Source: an uncultured Sphingomonas sp.
Lineage (GTDB): Bacteria > Pseudomonadota > Alphaproteobacteria > Sphingomonadales > Sphingomonadaceae
NCBI GenBank assembly: GCA_913775795.1
Contig: CAJYLT010000084.1
Location: forward strand, 1-64,000
DNA length: 64,000 bases
Direction: 5' to 3'
Shown: one piece after another, positions 16,959-26,003 of the stretch
Position numbering within the stretch: the first letter of the stretch is position 1
Layout: every line of letters starts with the position of its first letter
Program-made: the position numbers and the translations under genes
The notes under the pieces: generated by a model
Database searches by the model: none
What the model was told of the DNA's origin: nothing
The model's input: only the letters and a program-made list of their open reading frames with translations

Positions 16959-18113
16959 ATGGCAATGCGGCGCGAACTCACGAGGCAGGGCGCGACGCGG
17001 CGCGAGGCGCTGGCGCTTTCAGCGGGCGCCGCGATCGTCGCGGCGATGCCCGCCGCCGCCGCCCCTGCCCCCGGCCTCGATGCCATTGCGAGCAAGCGCG
17101 GGCTGCGTTTCGGCTCGGCCGTCGCCTGGTGCCCACCGGGCGCGGATCGCGGCGGCGTCGGCAACCCGCGGTACACGGCGCTGCTGGAGCGCGACTGCGG
17201 CATCCTCGTCGCGGAAAACGAGATGAAGTGGCAGCGGCTGCGCCCCACGCCCACCACGTTCGATTTCGAGCGCGCCGATGCGATCGCCGCCCATGCGAAG
17301 GCCAAGGGCATGGCGATGCGCGGCCACACGTTGCTTTGGCACCAGACGAAGTGGATGCCCCGCTGGGAGGCGTCCTACGATTTCGGCCCCCGCCCCGCCA
17401 CCGCGGGTGCGGCAATGCTCACCAATCACATCCAAACCGTGATCGGCCGTTATGCGCCGCGCGTGACGAGCTGGGATGTGGTCAACGAAGCGGTCAATCC
17501 CGACGGCAGCGGCCTCTACGAGACCGCGCTGTCGCGCGCGATCGGCGGGGCGGAGGCGACGCTCGACCTCGCGTTCCGCACCGCACGCGCGGCGGCGCCC
17601 AAGGCGCAGCTCGTCTATAACGACTATATGAGCTGGGAGCCCGACAATGCCCGGCACCGCGCCGGCGTGCTCAAGCTGCTGGAGGGGTTTCGCTCGCGCG
17701 GCACGCCCGTCGATGCGCTCGGCGTCCAGTCGCACCTCGTCACGCAACCCAGCGGTTCGGTGACCGCGCAGCAGGCGGAGTGGCGCCGCTTCCTCGATGC
17801 CGTGACGGCGATGGGCTACAAGCTGGTCGTCACCGAGTTCGACGTGCGCGACAACGGCCTGCCCGCCGACCCGGCTGCGCGCGATCAGGGCGTCGCGGAT
17901 TATGCGCGCGCCTATCTCGACGTGACGCTCGCCTACCCCCAGCTTCGCGACATACTCGCCTGGGGCATGACCGACCGCTATAGCTGGATCGAAGGGTTCG
18001 AGCCGCGCAAGGACGGCGCCTTGCGCCGCCCGACGCTGTACGACCGCGAGTTCAAGCCGAAGCCGCTGCACGCCGCGGTCGCCGCGGCGCTGGCGGCGGC
18101 ACGCGAACGCTGA
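16959..18113 (+). CDS. GH10 endo-1,4-beta-xylanase, exported
   Basis: This 384-residue family 10 xylanase cuts the beta-1,4-xylan backbone. Acid/base Glu is in WDVVNEAVN and nucleophile Glu in VTEFDVRD; AENEMKW, GHTLLWHQ and the C-terminal WGMTDRYSW are also standard. The N-terminus has twin arginines before a hydrophobic run (RREALALSAGAA), suggesting Tat export. GGGAGAGG lies before three in-frame ATGs at 16956, 16959 and 16965; 16959 has the best spacing. The GH3 gene follows 28 nt later on the same strand. The pair would yield sugars for the large TBDR encoded convergently. Confidence 0.92.
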   Translation: MAMRRELTRQGATRREALALSAGAAIVAAMPAAAAPAPGLDAIASKRGLRFGSAVAWCPPGADRGGVGNPRYTALLERDCGILVAENEMKWQRLRPTPTTFDFERADAIAAHAKAKGMAMRGHTLLWHQTKWMPRWEASYDFGPRPATAGAAMLTNHIQTVIGRYAPRVTSWDVVNEAVNPDGSGLYETALSRAIGGAEATLDLAFRTARAAAPKAQLVYNDYMSWEPDNARHRAGVLKLLEGFRSRGTPVDALGVQSHLVTQPSGSVTAQQAEWRRFLDAVTAMGYKLVVTEFDVRDNGLPADPAARDQGVADYARAYLDVTLAYPQLRDILAWGMTDRYSWIEGFEPRKDGALRRPTLYDREFKPKPLHAAVAAALAAARER

Positions 18114-18141
18114 CGACCAAGACAAAGAAAAGACGGGGGAT

Positions 18142-20568
18142 ATGATGAAGAAGACTGCCGCAGCCGCGCTGTCCGCGCTGCTCGCCACCACCGCCCTTGC
18201 GCAGGATGCGGGCACGCAGGGCGTCGCCCATCCGCAAGCGTGGCCGACCGCCAAGAGCCAGGGCCTGATCGACGCCGCGACCGAGGCCAGGATCACCGCG
18301 CTGATGGCGAAGATGAAGCTGGAGGAAAAGGTCGGGCAGATGATCCAGGCCGATATCGGCGCGATCAAGCCCGAGGATCTGCGGCAGTACCCGCTCGGCT
18401 CGATCCTGGCGGGCGGCAGCTCGCCGCCGCTCGGCAAGCCCGATCGCTCGCCGGGCGCCGACTGGGCCGCGACCGGCCGTGCGTTCGACGCGGTGGCGAT
18501 GGAGAAGCGTGCGGGCCACACCGCGATCCCGCTGATCTTCGGCGTCGATGCCGTCCACGGGAACAACAACGTCGTCGGCGCGACACTCTTCCCGCACAAC
18601 ATTGCGCTCGGCGCGGCGCACGACCCCGACCTGATCCGCCGCATCGGCGACGCGACGGCGAAGGAAACCGCCGCCGCGGGCATCACCTGGGCATTCGGTC
18701 CGACGCTGGCGGTGCCGCAGGACGACCGATGGGGCCGCACGTACGAGGGCTATTCGGAGGATCCCGCGATCGTGCGCAGCTATGCCGCACCGATGATCGC
18801 GGGACTTCAGGGCGCGCCCGGCCGCGGCCGCATCCAGGACGGCCACGTCGCCGCCAGCGCCAAGCATTTCCTTGGCGACGGCGGGACCAAGGACGGCATC
18901 GACCAGGGCAATGACGAGATCGACGAGAAGACGCTGATCGGCATCCATTCGGCCGGTTACCCGCCCGCGATCGACGCGGGCACGATGACCGTCATGGCCT
19001 CCTACAGCTCGTGGCAGGGCAGGAAGATGCACGGCAACAAGAGCCTGCTGACCGACGTGCTCAAGGGGCGGATGGGCTTTGCCGGCTTCGTCGTTGGCGA
19101 CTGGAACGGCCATGGCCAGATCCCCGGCTGTACCAAGGAGGATTGCGCCGCAACCTTCAACGCCGGTCTCGACATGGCGATGGCCCCGGATAGCTGGAAG
19201 GGGCTGTTCGACAACACCGTCAAGCAGGCGCGCGCCGGCACCATCCCGATGGCACGCATCGACGACGCGGTCCGCCGCATCCTGCGCGTGAAGTTCAAGC
19301 TCGGCCTGTTCGACGCCGCCCGCCCGTATGAGAACCGCGCTGGCGTGATCGGCAGCGCCGCCCACCGCGCGATCGCGCGCGAGGCGGTGCGCAAATCGCT
19401 CGTCCTCCTCAAGAACGACGGCGTACTGCCATTGAAGGCATCGGCGCGCATCCTCGTCGCCGGCACGCATGCCGACGATGTGGGCCTTCAGGCGGGCGGC
19501 TGGACGCTGAGCTGGCAGGGCGACGGCAACAAGCCCGCCGACTTCCCCAACGCGCAGTCGATCTATTCGGGCATCGCCGACGCGGTGAGGAAGGGCGGCG
19601 GCAGCACCGAACTGAACGTCGAGGGGCGGTTCACGACCAAGCCCGACGTCGCGGTCGTGGTGTTCGGCGAGATGCCCTATGCCGAGATGCGCGGCGACAT
19701 CCGCACGCTGGAGTTCCAGGCGGGCGACAAGCAGGCGCTGGCGACGCTCAAGCGGCTGAAGGCGGCGGGCATCCCCGTCGTCTCGGTCTTCCTGTCGGGC
19801 CGCCCGCTCTGGGTGAACCCCGAGCTCAACCAGTCCGACGCGTTCGTCGCCGCGTGGCTGCCGGGGTCGGAGGGCGGCGGGATCGCCGACGTGCTGGTGG
19901 GGGATGCGGCGGGCAAGCCGCGCACCGACTTCACCGGGCGGCTGTCGTATAGCTGGCCCAAGACCGCGGGGCAGTTCACGCTCAACAAGGGCACGCCCGG
20001 CTACGACCCGCTGTTCGCGCTCGGCTATGGCCTGTCCTATGCCAAGCCCGGCCGCGTGCCGAAGCTGGGCGAAGTCGCGGGCATCGACGCGAGCCTGGCC
20101 AACACCAGCCTGTTCTACACGCTCGGCCGCACCCCCGCCCCGTTCGCGTGGAAGCTCGACGGCGTGACGGCGCAGGCGGTGGACTCGGCGCGGACGCAGG
20201 AGGGCGCCTCGCTCCTCACCTTCGCGCGCGGCAGGCAGGGGACGGCGCGCATTACCGGCCCTCAGCTCGACCTGACGCGCGAGACCAATGCCGACGTGCT
20301 GCTCCAGCTTCAGTACCGGGTCGAGACGGCGCCCGCCGGCCCGGTCCGCCTGTCGCTGGGCAGCGGGAGTGTGAACGCCGCCAGCCTGTTCGCCGCGGGC
20401 GGCGGGTGGAAGACCGCGCGCGTGCCGCTCAAATGCTTCGCGGCGGCCGGGGGCGACATGGCGAAGGTCGACGTGCCGCTGGCGCTGTCGGCGACCGGGC
20501 CGTTTGCGGTGGCGATCGCCGATGCGCGGCTCGTCACCGATCCCGAGGGCGCCGTCTGTCCGAAGTGA
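18142..20568 (+). CDS. GH3 beta-glucosidase/exoglucanase with C-terminal ExoP-type domain
   Basis: This 808-residue family 3 glycosidase has a signal peptide (residues 1-20, TALAQ). The substrate-binding KHFLGDGG and nucleophile Asp in VVGDWNGH mark the N-terminal barrel; the alpha/beta sandwich domain follows, and residues about 650-808 fit the galactose-binding-like ExoP C-terminal domain of marine and soil glucan exohydrolases. It releases glucose (or xylose) from oligosaccharide ends in the periplasm. It is in tandem with the GH10 gene and followed by a strong terminator shared with the convergent TBDR. Confidence 0.9.
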   Translation: MMKKTAAAALSALLATTALAQDAGTQGVAHPQAWPTAKSQGLIDAATEARITALMAKMKLEEKVGQMIQADIGAIKPEDLRQYPLGSILAGGSSPPLGKPDRSPGADWAATGRAFDAVAMEKRAGHTAIPLIFGVDAVHGNNNVVGATLFPHNIALGAAHDPDLIRRIGDATAKETAAAGITWAFGPTLAVPQDDRWGRTYEGYSEDPAIVRSYAAPMIAGLQGAPGRGRIQDGHVAASAKHFLGDGGTKDGIDQGNDEIDEKTLIGIHSAGYPPAIDAGTMTVMASYSSWQGRKMHGNKSLLTDVLKGRMGFAGFVVGDWNGHGQIPGCTKEDCAATFNAGLDMAMAPDSWKGLFDNTVKQARAGTIPMARIDDAVRRILRVKFKLGLFDAARPYENRAGVIGSAAHRAIAREAVRKSLVLLKNDGVLPLKASARILVAGTHADDVGLQAGGWTLSWQGDGNKPADFPNAQSIYSGIADAVRKGGGSTELNVEGRFTTKPDVAVVVFGEMPYAEMRGDIRTLEFQAGDKQALATLKRLKAAGIPVVSVFLSGRPLWVNPELNQSDAFVAAWLPGSEGGGIADVLVGDAAGKPRTDFTGRLSYSWPKTAGQFTLNKGTPGYDPLFALGYGLSYAKPGRVPKLGEVAGIDASLANTSLFYTLGRTPAPFAWKLDGVTAQAVDSARTQEGASLLTFARGRQGTARITGPQLDLTRETNADVLLQLQYRVETAPAGPVRLSLGSGSVNAASLFAAGGGWKTARVPLKCFAAAGGDMAKVDVPLALSATGPFAVAIADARLVTDPEGAVCPK

Positions 20569-20596
20569 GATAAGCTGCCCGTCCCGCTTTCCTGCC

Positions 20597-20630
20597 GTCA
20601 CCCCGGACTGGTTCCGGGGTCCACGGTTCG
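20597..20630. repeat. REP-like inverted repeat
   Basis: ACCCCGGACTGGTTCCGGGGT forms a short hairpin of the kind scattered between genes in sphingomonads. The repeat near 43167 has similar CCCCGG/CCGGGG arms. Confidence 0.55.
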
Positions 20631-20691
20631 ACCAGCGCGGCGGCGGTTGGCTCCTCGCGAGCCAAGTCTGCGGCGACGGAGCACAAAAATA

Positions 20692-20725
20692 GGGGCGCAT
20701 CCGGTCGGTCGGATGCGCCCCTTTT
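20692..20725. terminator. Bidirectional rho-independent terminator
   Basis: GGGGCGCATCCG (20692-20703) pairs perfectly with CGGATGCGCCCC (20710-20721) around a 6-nt loop. TTTT follows on the plus strand, and the plus-strand bases just before the hairpin (CAAAAATA) give a T-rich tail on the minus strand. It separates the convergent GH3 and TBDR genes. Confidence 0.9.
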
Positions 20726-20770
20726 CACACGGCATCGGATGCGGCCCCGAAGGACCGCATCCGCCCCCGT

Positions 20771-23700
20771 TTAGAAATTGCCGCGCAGGATGAACGAGAA
20801 GCGACGGTCGTTGATGAAGTAGGACCGCGGCGCGAGCTGATCCGGATTGCCCGTGTACGCCTGAAGCGTGCGGGTCGATTCATTGGTCAGGTTCACGCCC
20901 TGTACGCCCAGCTTGATGTACTTGTTGAGGTTGATGAACGCCGACGCGTCGAGCTGGCCCGTCTCGTCGTTGAAGATCGACGTGTACGGGAAGATCACGT
21001 CCGCCGCGGTCAATAGGAAGCGCGAGCGCCAATTGTACGCGGCGCGCAGCGACACCGGCCCCTTTTCGTAGAACACCGTCGCGTTGACGTTGTGCTTCGA
21101 CAGACCCTCGAGCGGCAGGTTGCCCGGCGTGATCGGCGAGCTGTTCGACGGCGTGCCCCCGTTCAGGAACGAGTTGGGCAGGCCCGAACTGTCGATGTAC
21201 GAATAGTTGCCGTTGAAGCCGAGTCCACTCAGCAACCCGGGCAGGAAGTCGAAGGTCTGCTGGTAGGAAACCTCGACGCCCTTGATCTTGCCCGTCCCGT
21301 CGAAGTTATCCGGACCGCGCACGATCACCGGCAGGGTGATGCCGTTGTTGGTGATGTTGCGGGTAATGACCGACGAGAAGAAGAAGTTCTGCACCGACTT
21401 GTAGAAGCCGTTGACGGTGATCGAACCGACCCGCGCGAAATACCATTCGAGCGTGGCGTCGAACTGCCATGCGGTCGCGGGCTTGAGGAACGGGTTGCCC
21501 GCAGTCGCAGTCGGCACACCGCTATTGGGATCAGTGCCCACGTCGATGAAGTTACGGATATTCGCAAGGTCGGGGCGGGTCAGCACCTTCGACACGGCGA
21601 ACCGGGCGATGAGGTCGCGCGACAGGCCGAGCTTCAGGTTGAAGCTGGGTAGGAAGTAATCATAGTTGTTGCGCGCCAAGTCGCTGACCGAGGCGGGGTC
21701 CGCGCCGGCGAATTGCTGGAGCTGGGCATAACCCGCGGGCCCGAGGTTACAGATGCCGCCCGGAACCGATGGCGGCGTGCCGGCCGGCGCGCCTTGAGGG
21801 ACGCGCGGGTCGCATCGCCCGGTGAAGATCGTCTGTCCCGTCACCGGGTCGATCTCCGTCCGGGTGTAGGGATCGGCGACGCCGAGCTCGGAACGCGACT
21901 TGATCGCGAAGAAGCCCTGCGACCGGATATTGGTGGCGACGTAGCGGACGCCGATATTGCCCGACACGCGGATGCCGCCGAACAGCGGGTCCTCGGACCC
22001 GAAGTTCAGCATGGCGTAGGCCGCGCTATCCTGCTGGTTCACCGGCTGGATTTCCTGCGGCAGATAGGGCGTGCCGGCGACTGCCAGCGGCCGCTCCGCC
22101 GCGGGCACCCAGCGGTTGGTTGCCGTCGCGCCGTTCGTCCCGCGCCAGATGTCGTTCTGCGCCTTGAAGAACGTCGCGGCACCCTGATAGTCGTTGATGA
22201 GGTCGCCGTTATAGTAATAGCCGCCGACCGGCCCCGGCGTCGCACCGCGGAAGAAGTCGGGGAAGGCGAAGAAATCGGACCGCGACGTGTCGCCCTGGTT
22301 GAACGTCACCGGCGCGCCCGACCAGACTTCGCTGATCGCACCCCAGTTGTAGGTCGAGTACTTCACGGTCTGGTTGCGTTCCGCATAACGCGCGCCGAAC
22401 TTCACGCGGTTCAGGAACGAGCCGTCGGCGAACTTGTACGTGAAATCGCCCTTGATCTGATATTCCGACCCGCGCGAATCCTCGAGGTGATCCATCGCCG
22501 CGCGCCAGAACTGGAAATCGCGGTTCTGGAAGAACTGCGCGTCGCTGGCCGAAACCATCGCCGGATTCGGCGTCGCCCAGCTCGCCGCCAGCGTCAGCGG
22601 CTTGTGCGGGATGACGACCGGCGTGTTGCCGGTAAGGTCGATTTCCTGATCGGCAAAGGTCGAGCCGAACACGCTGACGTCGGTATTGCCGCGCTTGGCA
22701 TAGGTATAGTCGACATCGAGGTTCATCGACAGGCGATCGGTCAGCTCGTGCTTCAGGTTGAAGCCGAAATCGCGGACTTCGTTCTCCTCGAACACCTGCC
22801 GGCGCGACAGCGACTGCTGGATGCCGCCGGTCGGCACCGTCGTGGTCGCCGAGCCGCTCGACGCGGAGCGCCACCCGGTGCCGGGGAGCGTGATATAGCC
22901 CTTCTGGAACAGGCCGTCGTCGCCGAACACATAGTTCTGCGTCGTCCCGGTCGGGCATTCCGCACGCGCGCCGCCACCCGACGCGTTGGTGTTCTGAAGA
23001 CAGCCATAGGGATAGGTGTTGTATTCGGACAGGTCGGGCGCACTCTCGAACGTGTGCTCGCCCCAGGCATTGGTCGAGTGCGAGCGCAGGAACTGCGCGG
23101 CGATCTGCGTGCGCTTGTCGGTGCTCTCCCACTGGAGGGCGAGCGCCTGGCCGTCACGCTTGCGGTCGAAGTCCTGCGTACGGAACTGGCCGCCGATCGG
23201 CGCATAGAGCGGGCCAGCCGTCGGATCGAGGAACCCGTCCGCCCCCGCGGTCGTCCCGCCGAAGCCACACGTGCCGGCCGGCGGCAGCGTCTGCGTATCG
23301 CCCGAACCGGGCAGCGGGTTTCGGCACTGATTGCCGCTACCGTTGGCGCCGGCCGCGCTGCCGCCGTCACGCGTCTGGATATTGGTGATCTGGATGCCGT
23401 CGGCGCGGCTCTTGATCCGCGAATAGGACAGGTTGGCAAGGATACCGAAGGTGCCGATGCCCGTCTCGAACGTGTCGCTGACGAGCAGCGAGGCGGTCGG
23501 CGTCCACTTCTTGCGGAAGTCGCCGTAATTGGCCTCGACGCCGCCGCCGATGTGGAAGCCGCGATTGTCGAACGGCTTGCGCGTGTTGAGGTTGACCGTA
23601 CCGGCCAGACCGCCTTCGATCAGGTCGGCGGTCGCGTTCTTGTAGATCTCGACCGAGCCAAGCAGTTCGGACGGCACGTCGGCGAAGTTCAGCGCCTGAC

Positions 23701-24256
23701 CGCCGATGCCCGCGGCGAACGCGCTGCGGCCGTTGAACTCGGAACGGACGAAGTTGAGGCCGCGCACGACGACGCCCGAACCCTCGACCGAGAAGTGGTC
23801 GGGATCGTTCGACCCGGCAAAGCGGTTGATCGACACGCCCGGCACGCGCTGCAGCGCCTCGGTCACGGAACGGTCGGGCAGCGCGCCGATGTCCTGCGCG
23901 GTGATCGCGTCGACGACGGTGTCGGCGTTGCGCTTGATGTTCTGTGCGTTGGCGAGGCTCTGGCGGATGCCGGTGACGACGATGTCGTCGGTACCGGGCT
24001 CGTCGGTCGTCGTGGTCGTCGCCGACTGGCCCTGCGGCGAGTCGATCGTCGGCTGCGTCGTGGCGCCGTCCTGCGGCTGCGCGGCCGGAGTCGCGTTGCC
24101 CGCGGTCCTCTGGCCCGTCGCCGCGCCGGTTTGTGCCTGCGCTGGCATGGCGAGCGCGAAGGCACACACCGCACCCACCGAAACGCCACACTTCAACAAC
24201 TTGCCGATTTCGCGCGTCTTCATCCCGCGCAGCGTTTCAGAGCCAGTAAAGGCCAT
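20771..24256 (-). CDS. Large TonB-dependent receptor (Xanthomonas/Caulobacter carbohydrate type)
   Basis: This 1,161-residue receptor has a signal peptide ending PAQAQ, a Gln/Thr-rich linker, a TonB box near residue 92 (DDIVVTGIRQS), a plug with ITAQDIGALPDRSVTEALQR, and a barrel that ends FSFILRGNF. The length and these motifs fit the TonB-Xanth-Caul group used for plant polysaccharides. The ATG at 24256 has GGGGAGAGGATC upstream, so I keep the longest frame even though a second ATG at 24223 exists. It is divergent from the halogenase-like operon and convergent to GH10-GH3, so it is the likely importer for the whole glucan/xylan locus. Confidence 0.92.
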   Translation of the reverse strand: MAFTGSETLRGMKTREIGKLLKCGVSVGAVCAFALAMPAQAQTGAATGQRTAGNATPAAQPQDGATTQPTIDSPQGQSATTTTTDEPGTDDIVVTGIRQSLANAQNIKRNADTVVDAITAQDIGALPDRSVTEALQRVPGVSINRFAGSNDPDHFSVEGSGVVVRGLNFVRSEFNGRSAFAAGIGGQALNFADVPSELLGSVEIYKNATADLIEGGLAGTVNLNTRKPFDNRGFHIGGGVEANYGDFRKKWTPTASLLVSDTFETGIGTFGILANLSYSRIKSRADGIQITNIQTRDGGSAAGANGSGNQCRNPLPGSGDTQTLPPAGTCGFGGTTAGADGFLDPTAGPLYAPIGGQFRTQDFDRKRDGQALALQWESTDKRTQIAAQFLRSHSTNAWGEHTFESAPDLSEYNTYPYGCLQNTNASGGGARAECPTGTTQNYVFGDDGLFQKGYITLPGTGWRSASSGSATTTVPTGGIQQSLSRRQVFEENEVRDFGFNLKHELTDRLSMNLDVDYTYAKRGNTDVSVFGSTFADQEIDLTGNTPVVIPHKPLTLAASWATPNPAMVSASDAQFFQNRDFQFWRAAMDHLEDSRGSEYQIKGDFTYKFADGSFLNRVKFGARYAERNQTVKYSTYNWGAISEVWSGAPVTFNQGDTSRSDFFAFPDFFRGATPGPVGGYYYNGDLINDYQGAATFFKAQNDIWRGTNGATATNRWVPAAERPLAVAGTPYLPQEIQPVNQQDSAAYAMLNFGSEDPLFGGIRVSGNIGVRYVATNIRSQGFFAIKSRSELGVADPYTRTEIDPVTGQTIFTGRCDPRVPQGAPAGTPPSVPGGICNLGPAGYAQLQQFAGADPASVSDLARNNYDYFLPSFNLKLGLSRDLIARFAVSKVLTRPDLANIRNFIDVGTDPNSGVPTATAGNPFLKPATAWQFDATLEWYFARVGSITVNGFYKSVQNFFFSSVITRNITNNGITLPVIVRGPDNFDGTGKIKGVEVSYQQTFDFLPGLLSGLGFNGNYSYIDSSGLPNSFLNGGTPSNSSPITPGNLPLEGLSKHNVNATVFYEKGPVSLRAAYNWRSRFLLTAADVIFPYTSIFNDETGQLDASAFINLNKYIKLGVQGVNLTNESTRTLQAYTGNPDQLAPRSYFINDRRFSFILRGNF

Positions 24257-24391
24257 GATCCTCTCCCCCCGTTAGCACCTGACATGTTGGCCATGCCTTG
24301 GGCTGAACAGTAATCGGCATTTCGGGTCTTGAGCAAGCAATTTTGTTTGCGGTAACATCTTCGAAGGCCTGCATACGAAATCATCAAAACG

Positions 24392-24411
24392 ATGTTGCAA
24401 TCGTGCAACAT
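24392..24411. promoter_or_regulatory. Candidate operator, 20-bp palindrome
   Basis: ATGTTGCA-ATCG-TGCAACAT has perfect 8-bp arms around a 4-bp centre, in the space between the divergent TBDR (start 24256) and the halogenase-like operon (start 24492). A site of this form suits a dimeric repressor or activator such as a LacI-type protein. No regulator gene is adjacent, so the binder is unknown. Confidence 0.6.
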
Positions 24412-24491
24412 GCAGCCGTTTGCCGCGGCTTGACGCGCGCAGCATGATCGTCGAGCCAAGGTGGCGGGAGAAGGGCGTTGGGGCAGCGGCA

Positions 24492-26003
24492 ATGACCGAT
24501 GGACGCACACAGCGGGTCGTGATCGTGGGGGGCGGTACATCGGGCTGGATGGCGGCAGCGGCACTCGCGCGCCTGCTTCCCCGGCGCTGTTCGATCCACC
24601 TCGTCGAATCGGAGGCGATCGGCATCGTCGGCGTGGGCGAGGCGACGCTGCCGCATATCCGCCATTTCAACGAACGGCTGGGCATCGCCGAAGCCGACTT
24701 CATGCGCTGGACCCGCGCGACGTTCAAACTCGGCATCGAGTTTCGCGACTGGGCGCGGGTCGGCGACAGCTATGTCCACCCGTTCGGCACGTTCGGCCGG
24801 GGCACCGGCGAGGTCGATTTCCACCATTACTGGACGCGGATGCGGCTGGAGGGGCATGACGTCCTGCCGCTCGAGCAATTCTCGATCGCGTGCATGATGG
24901 CGCGGATGGGCAAGTTCGCGCCGCCCGGCGATCCCGACAGCCTCGCCGGCACGTTCGGCTATGCCTATCAGTTCGATGCGGTGCTCTTCGCCCCATATCT
25001 CCGCGCGATCGCCGAGGGGATGGGCGCGACCCGAACCGAGGGGCGCGTGGTCGACGTGGAGCTCGACGGTGAGCGCGGCGATATCCGCGCGATCCTGCTC
25101 GAAGGGGGCAAGCGGATCGATGGCGACCTGTTCGTCGACTGCTCGGGCTTCCGCTCGCTCCTGCTGGGCGAGGCGCTGGGCGAGCCGTTCCAGGACTGGT
25201 CACGCTGGCTACCCGCCGACCGCGCGGCAGCGATGCCGTGCCGGACGCGCACCGACGTGACGCCCTATACCAGCGCGATCGCGATGCCCGCGGGCTGGCG
25301 CTGGCGCATCCCGCTTCAGCACCGGACGGGCAACGGCTATGTCTATTCGAGTGCGTTCGTGTCCGACGACGAGGCGGCGTCGGCGATCGAGGCGGCGGTC
25401 GAGGGCGAACCGATGGCCTCCCCCCGCCTCCTCCGCTTCCGCGCGGGGCGCCGCGAGCGTAGCTGGGTGCGCAACTGCGTCGCCGTGGGGCTGGCGAGCG
25501 GATTCCTAGAGCCACTCGAATCGACGAGCATCTACCTCGTCCAGCAGGCGATCACCGCACTGGTCGAACTGTGGCCCGAGAACGATATCGCCGATGCCGA
25601 CCGGGACGAGTTCAACCGGATCGTCGACCTCGAATACGACCGCATCCGCGACTTCCTGATCCTCCATTATCACGCGACCGAGCGCGACGATTCGGACTTC
25701 TGGAACTACGTCCGCACGATGCCGATCCCCGACAGCCTCGCCGAGAAGATCGAGCTGTTCCGCCGCCGCGGGCGGATCGTGAAGTATCGCGAGGGCGTGT
25801 TCCTCGATGCCAGCTGGGTTGCCGTCTATCTCGGCCAGCGGGTGGTGCCAGAGGGGTTCGATCCGCGTGCAGACCTGCCCGCCGGGACCGATTTGCTGCG
25901 CAGCATGGCGGCATTGCACAAAGAGATTTCCGCGACCGCGGCGGCGATGCCCGGGCATCTCGACTTCATTCATCGCTACTGCCCGATGGCGGAGGCGGCG
26001 TGA
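24492..26003 (+). CDS. Flavin-dependent tryptophan halogenase family protein (copy 1)
   Basis: This 503-residue PF04820-type flavoprotein has the FAD motif VGGGTSGW, a lysine in ATFKLGIEF that corresponds to the catalytic Lys79 of PrnA/RebH, the halogenase motif WRWRIP, and Glu in LEPLESTS matching the PrnA Glu346 region. The family uses FADH2, O2 and halide to make HOCl or HOBr that attacks indoles. The start at 24492 is chosen because homology begins there; the longer frame to 24420 adds nothing conserved. It is first of four tandem copies and overlaps the next by 4 nt. Relatives next to TBDRs are common; their true substrates are mostly unknown. Confidence 0.88.
   Translation: MTDGRTQRVVIVGGGTSGWMAAAALARLLPRRCSIHLVESEAIGIVGVGEATLPHIRHFNERLGIAEADFMRWTRATFKLGIEFRDWARVGDSYVHPFGTFGRGTGEVDFHHYWTRMRLEGHDVLPLEQFSIACMMARMGKFAPPGDPDSLAGTFGYAYQFDAVLFAPYLRAIAEGMGATRTEGRVVDVELDGERGDIRAILLEGGKRIDGDLFVDCSGFRSLLLGEALGEPFQDWSRWLPADRAAAMPCRTRTDVTPYTSAIAMPAGWRWRIPLQHRTGNGYVYSSAFVSDDEAASAIEAAVEGEPMASPRLLRFRAGRRERSWVRNCVAVGLASGFLEPLESTSIYLVQQAITALVELWPENDIADADRDEFNRIVDLEYDRIRDFLILHYHATERDDSDFWNYVRTMPIPDSLAEKIELFRRRGRIVKYREGVFLDASWVAVYLGQRVVPEGFDPRADLPAGTDLLRSMAALHKEISATAAAMPGHLDFIHRYCPMAEAA

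Noticed and set aside
18052..20700. 882-codon open frame on the minus strand
   Set aside because: It is antisense to the GH3 gene in a GC-rich sequence; Arg/Gly/His-rich, no domain, no start signal.
21713..24313. 866-codon plus-strand open frame
   Set aside because: Antisense to the large TBDR; composition is the mirror of the real gene, with no recognisable motif.
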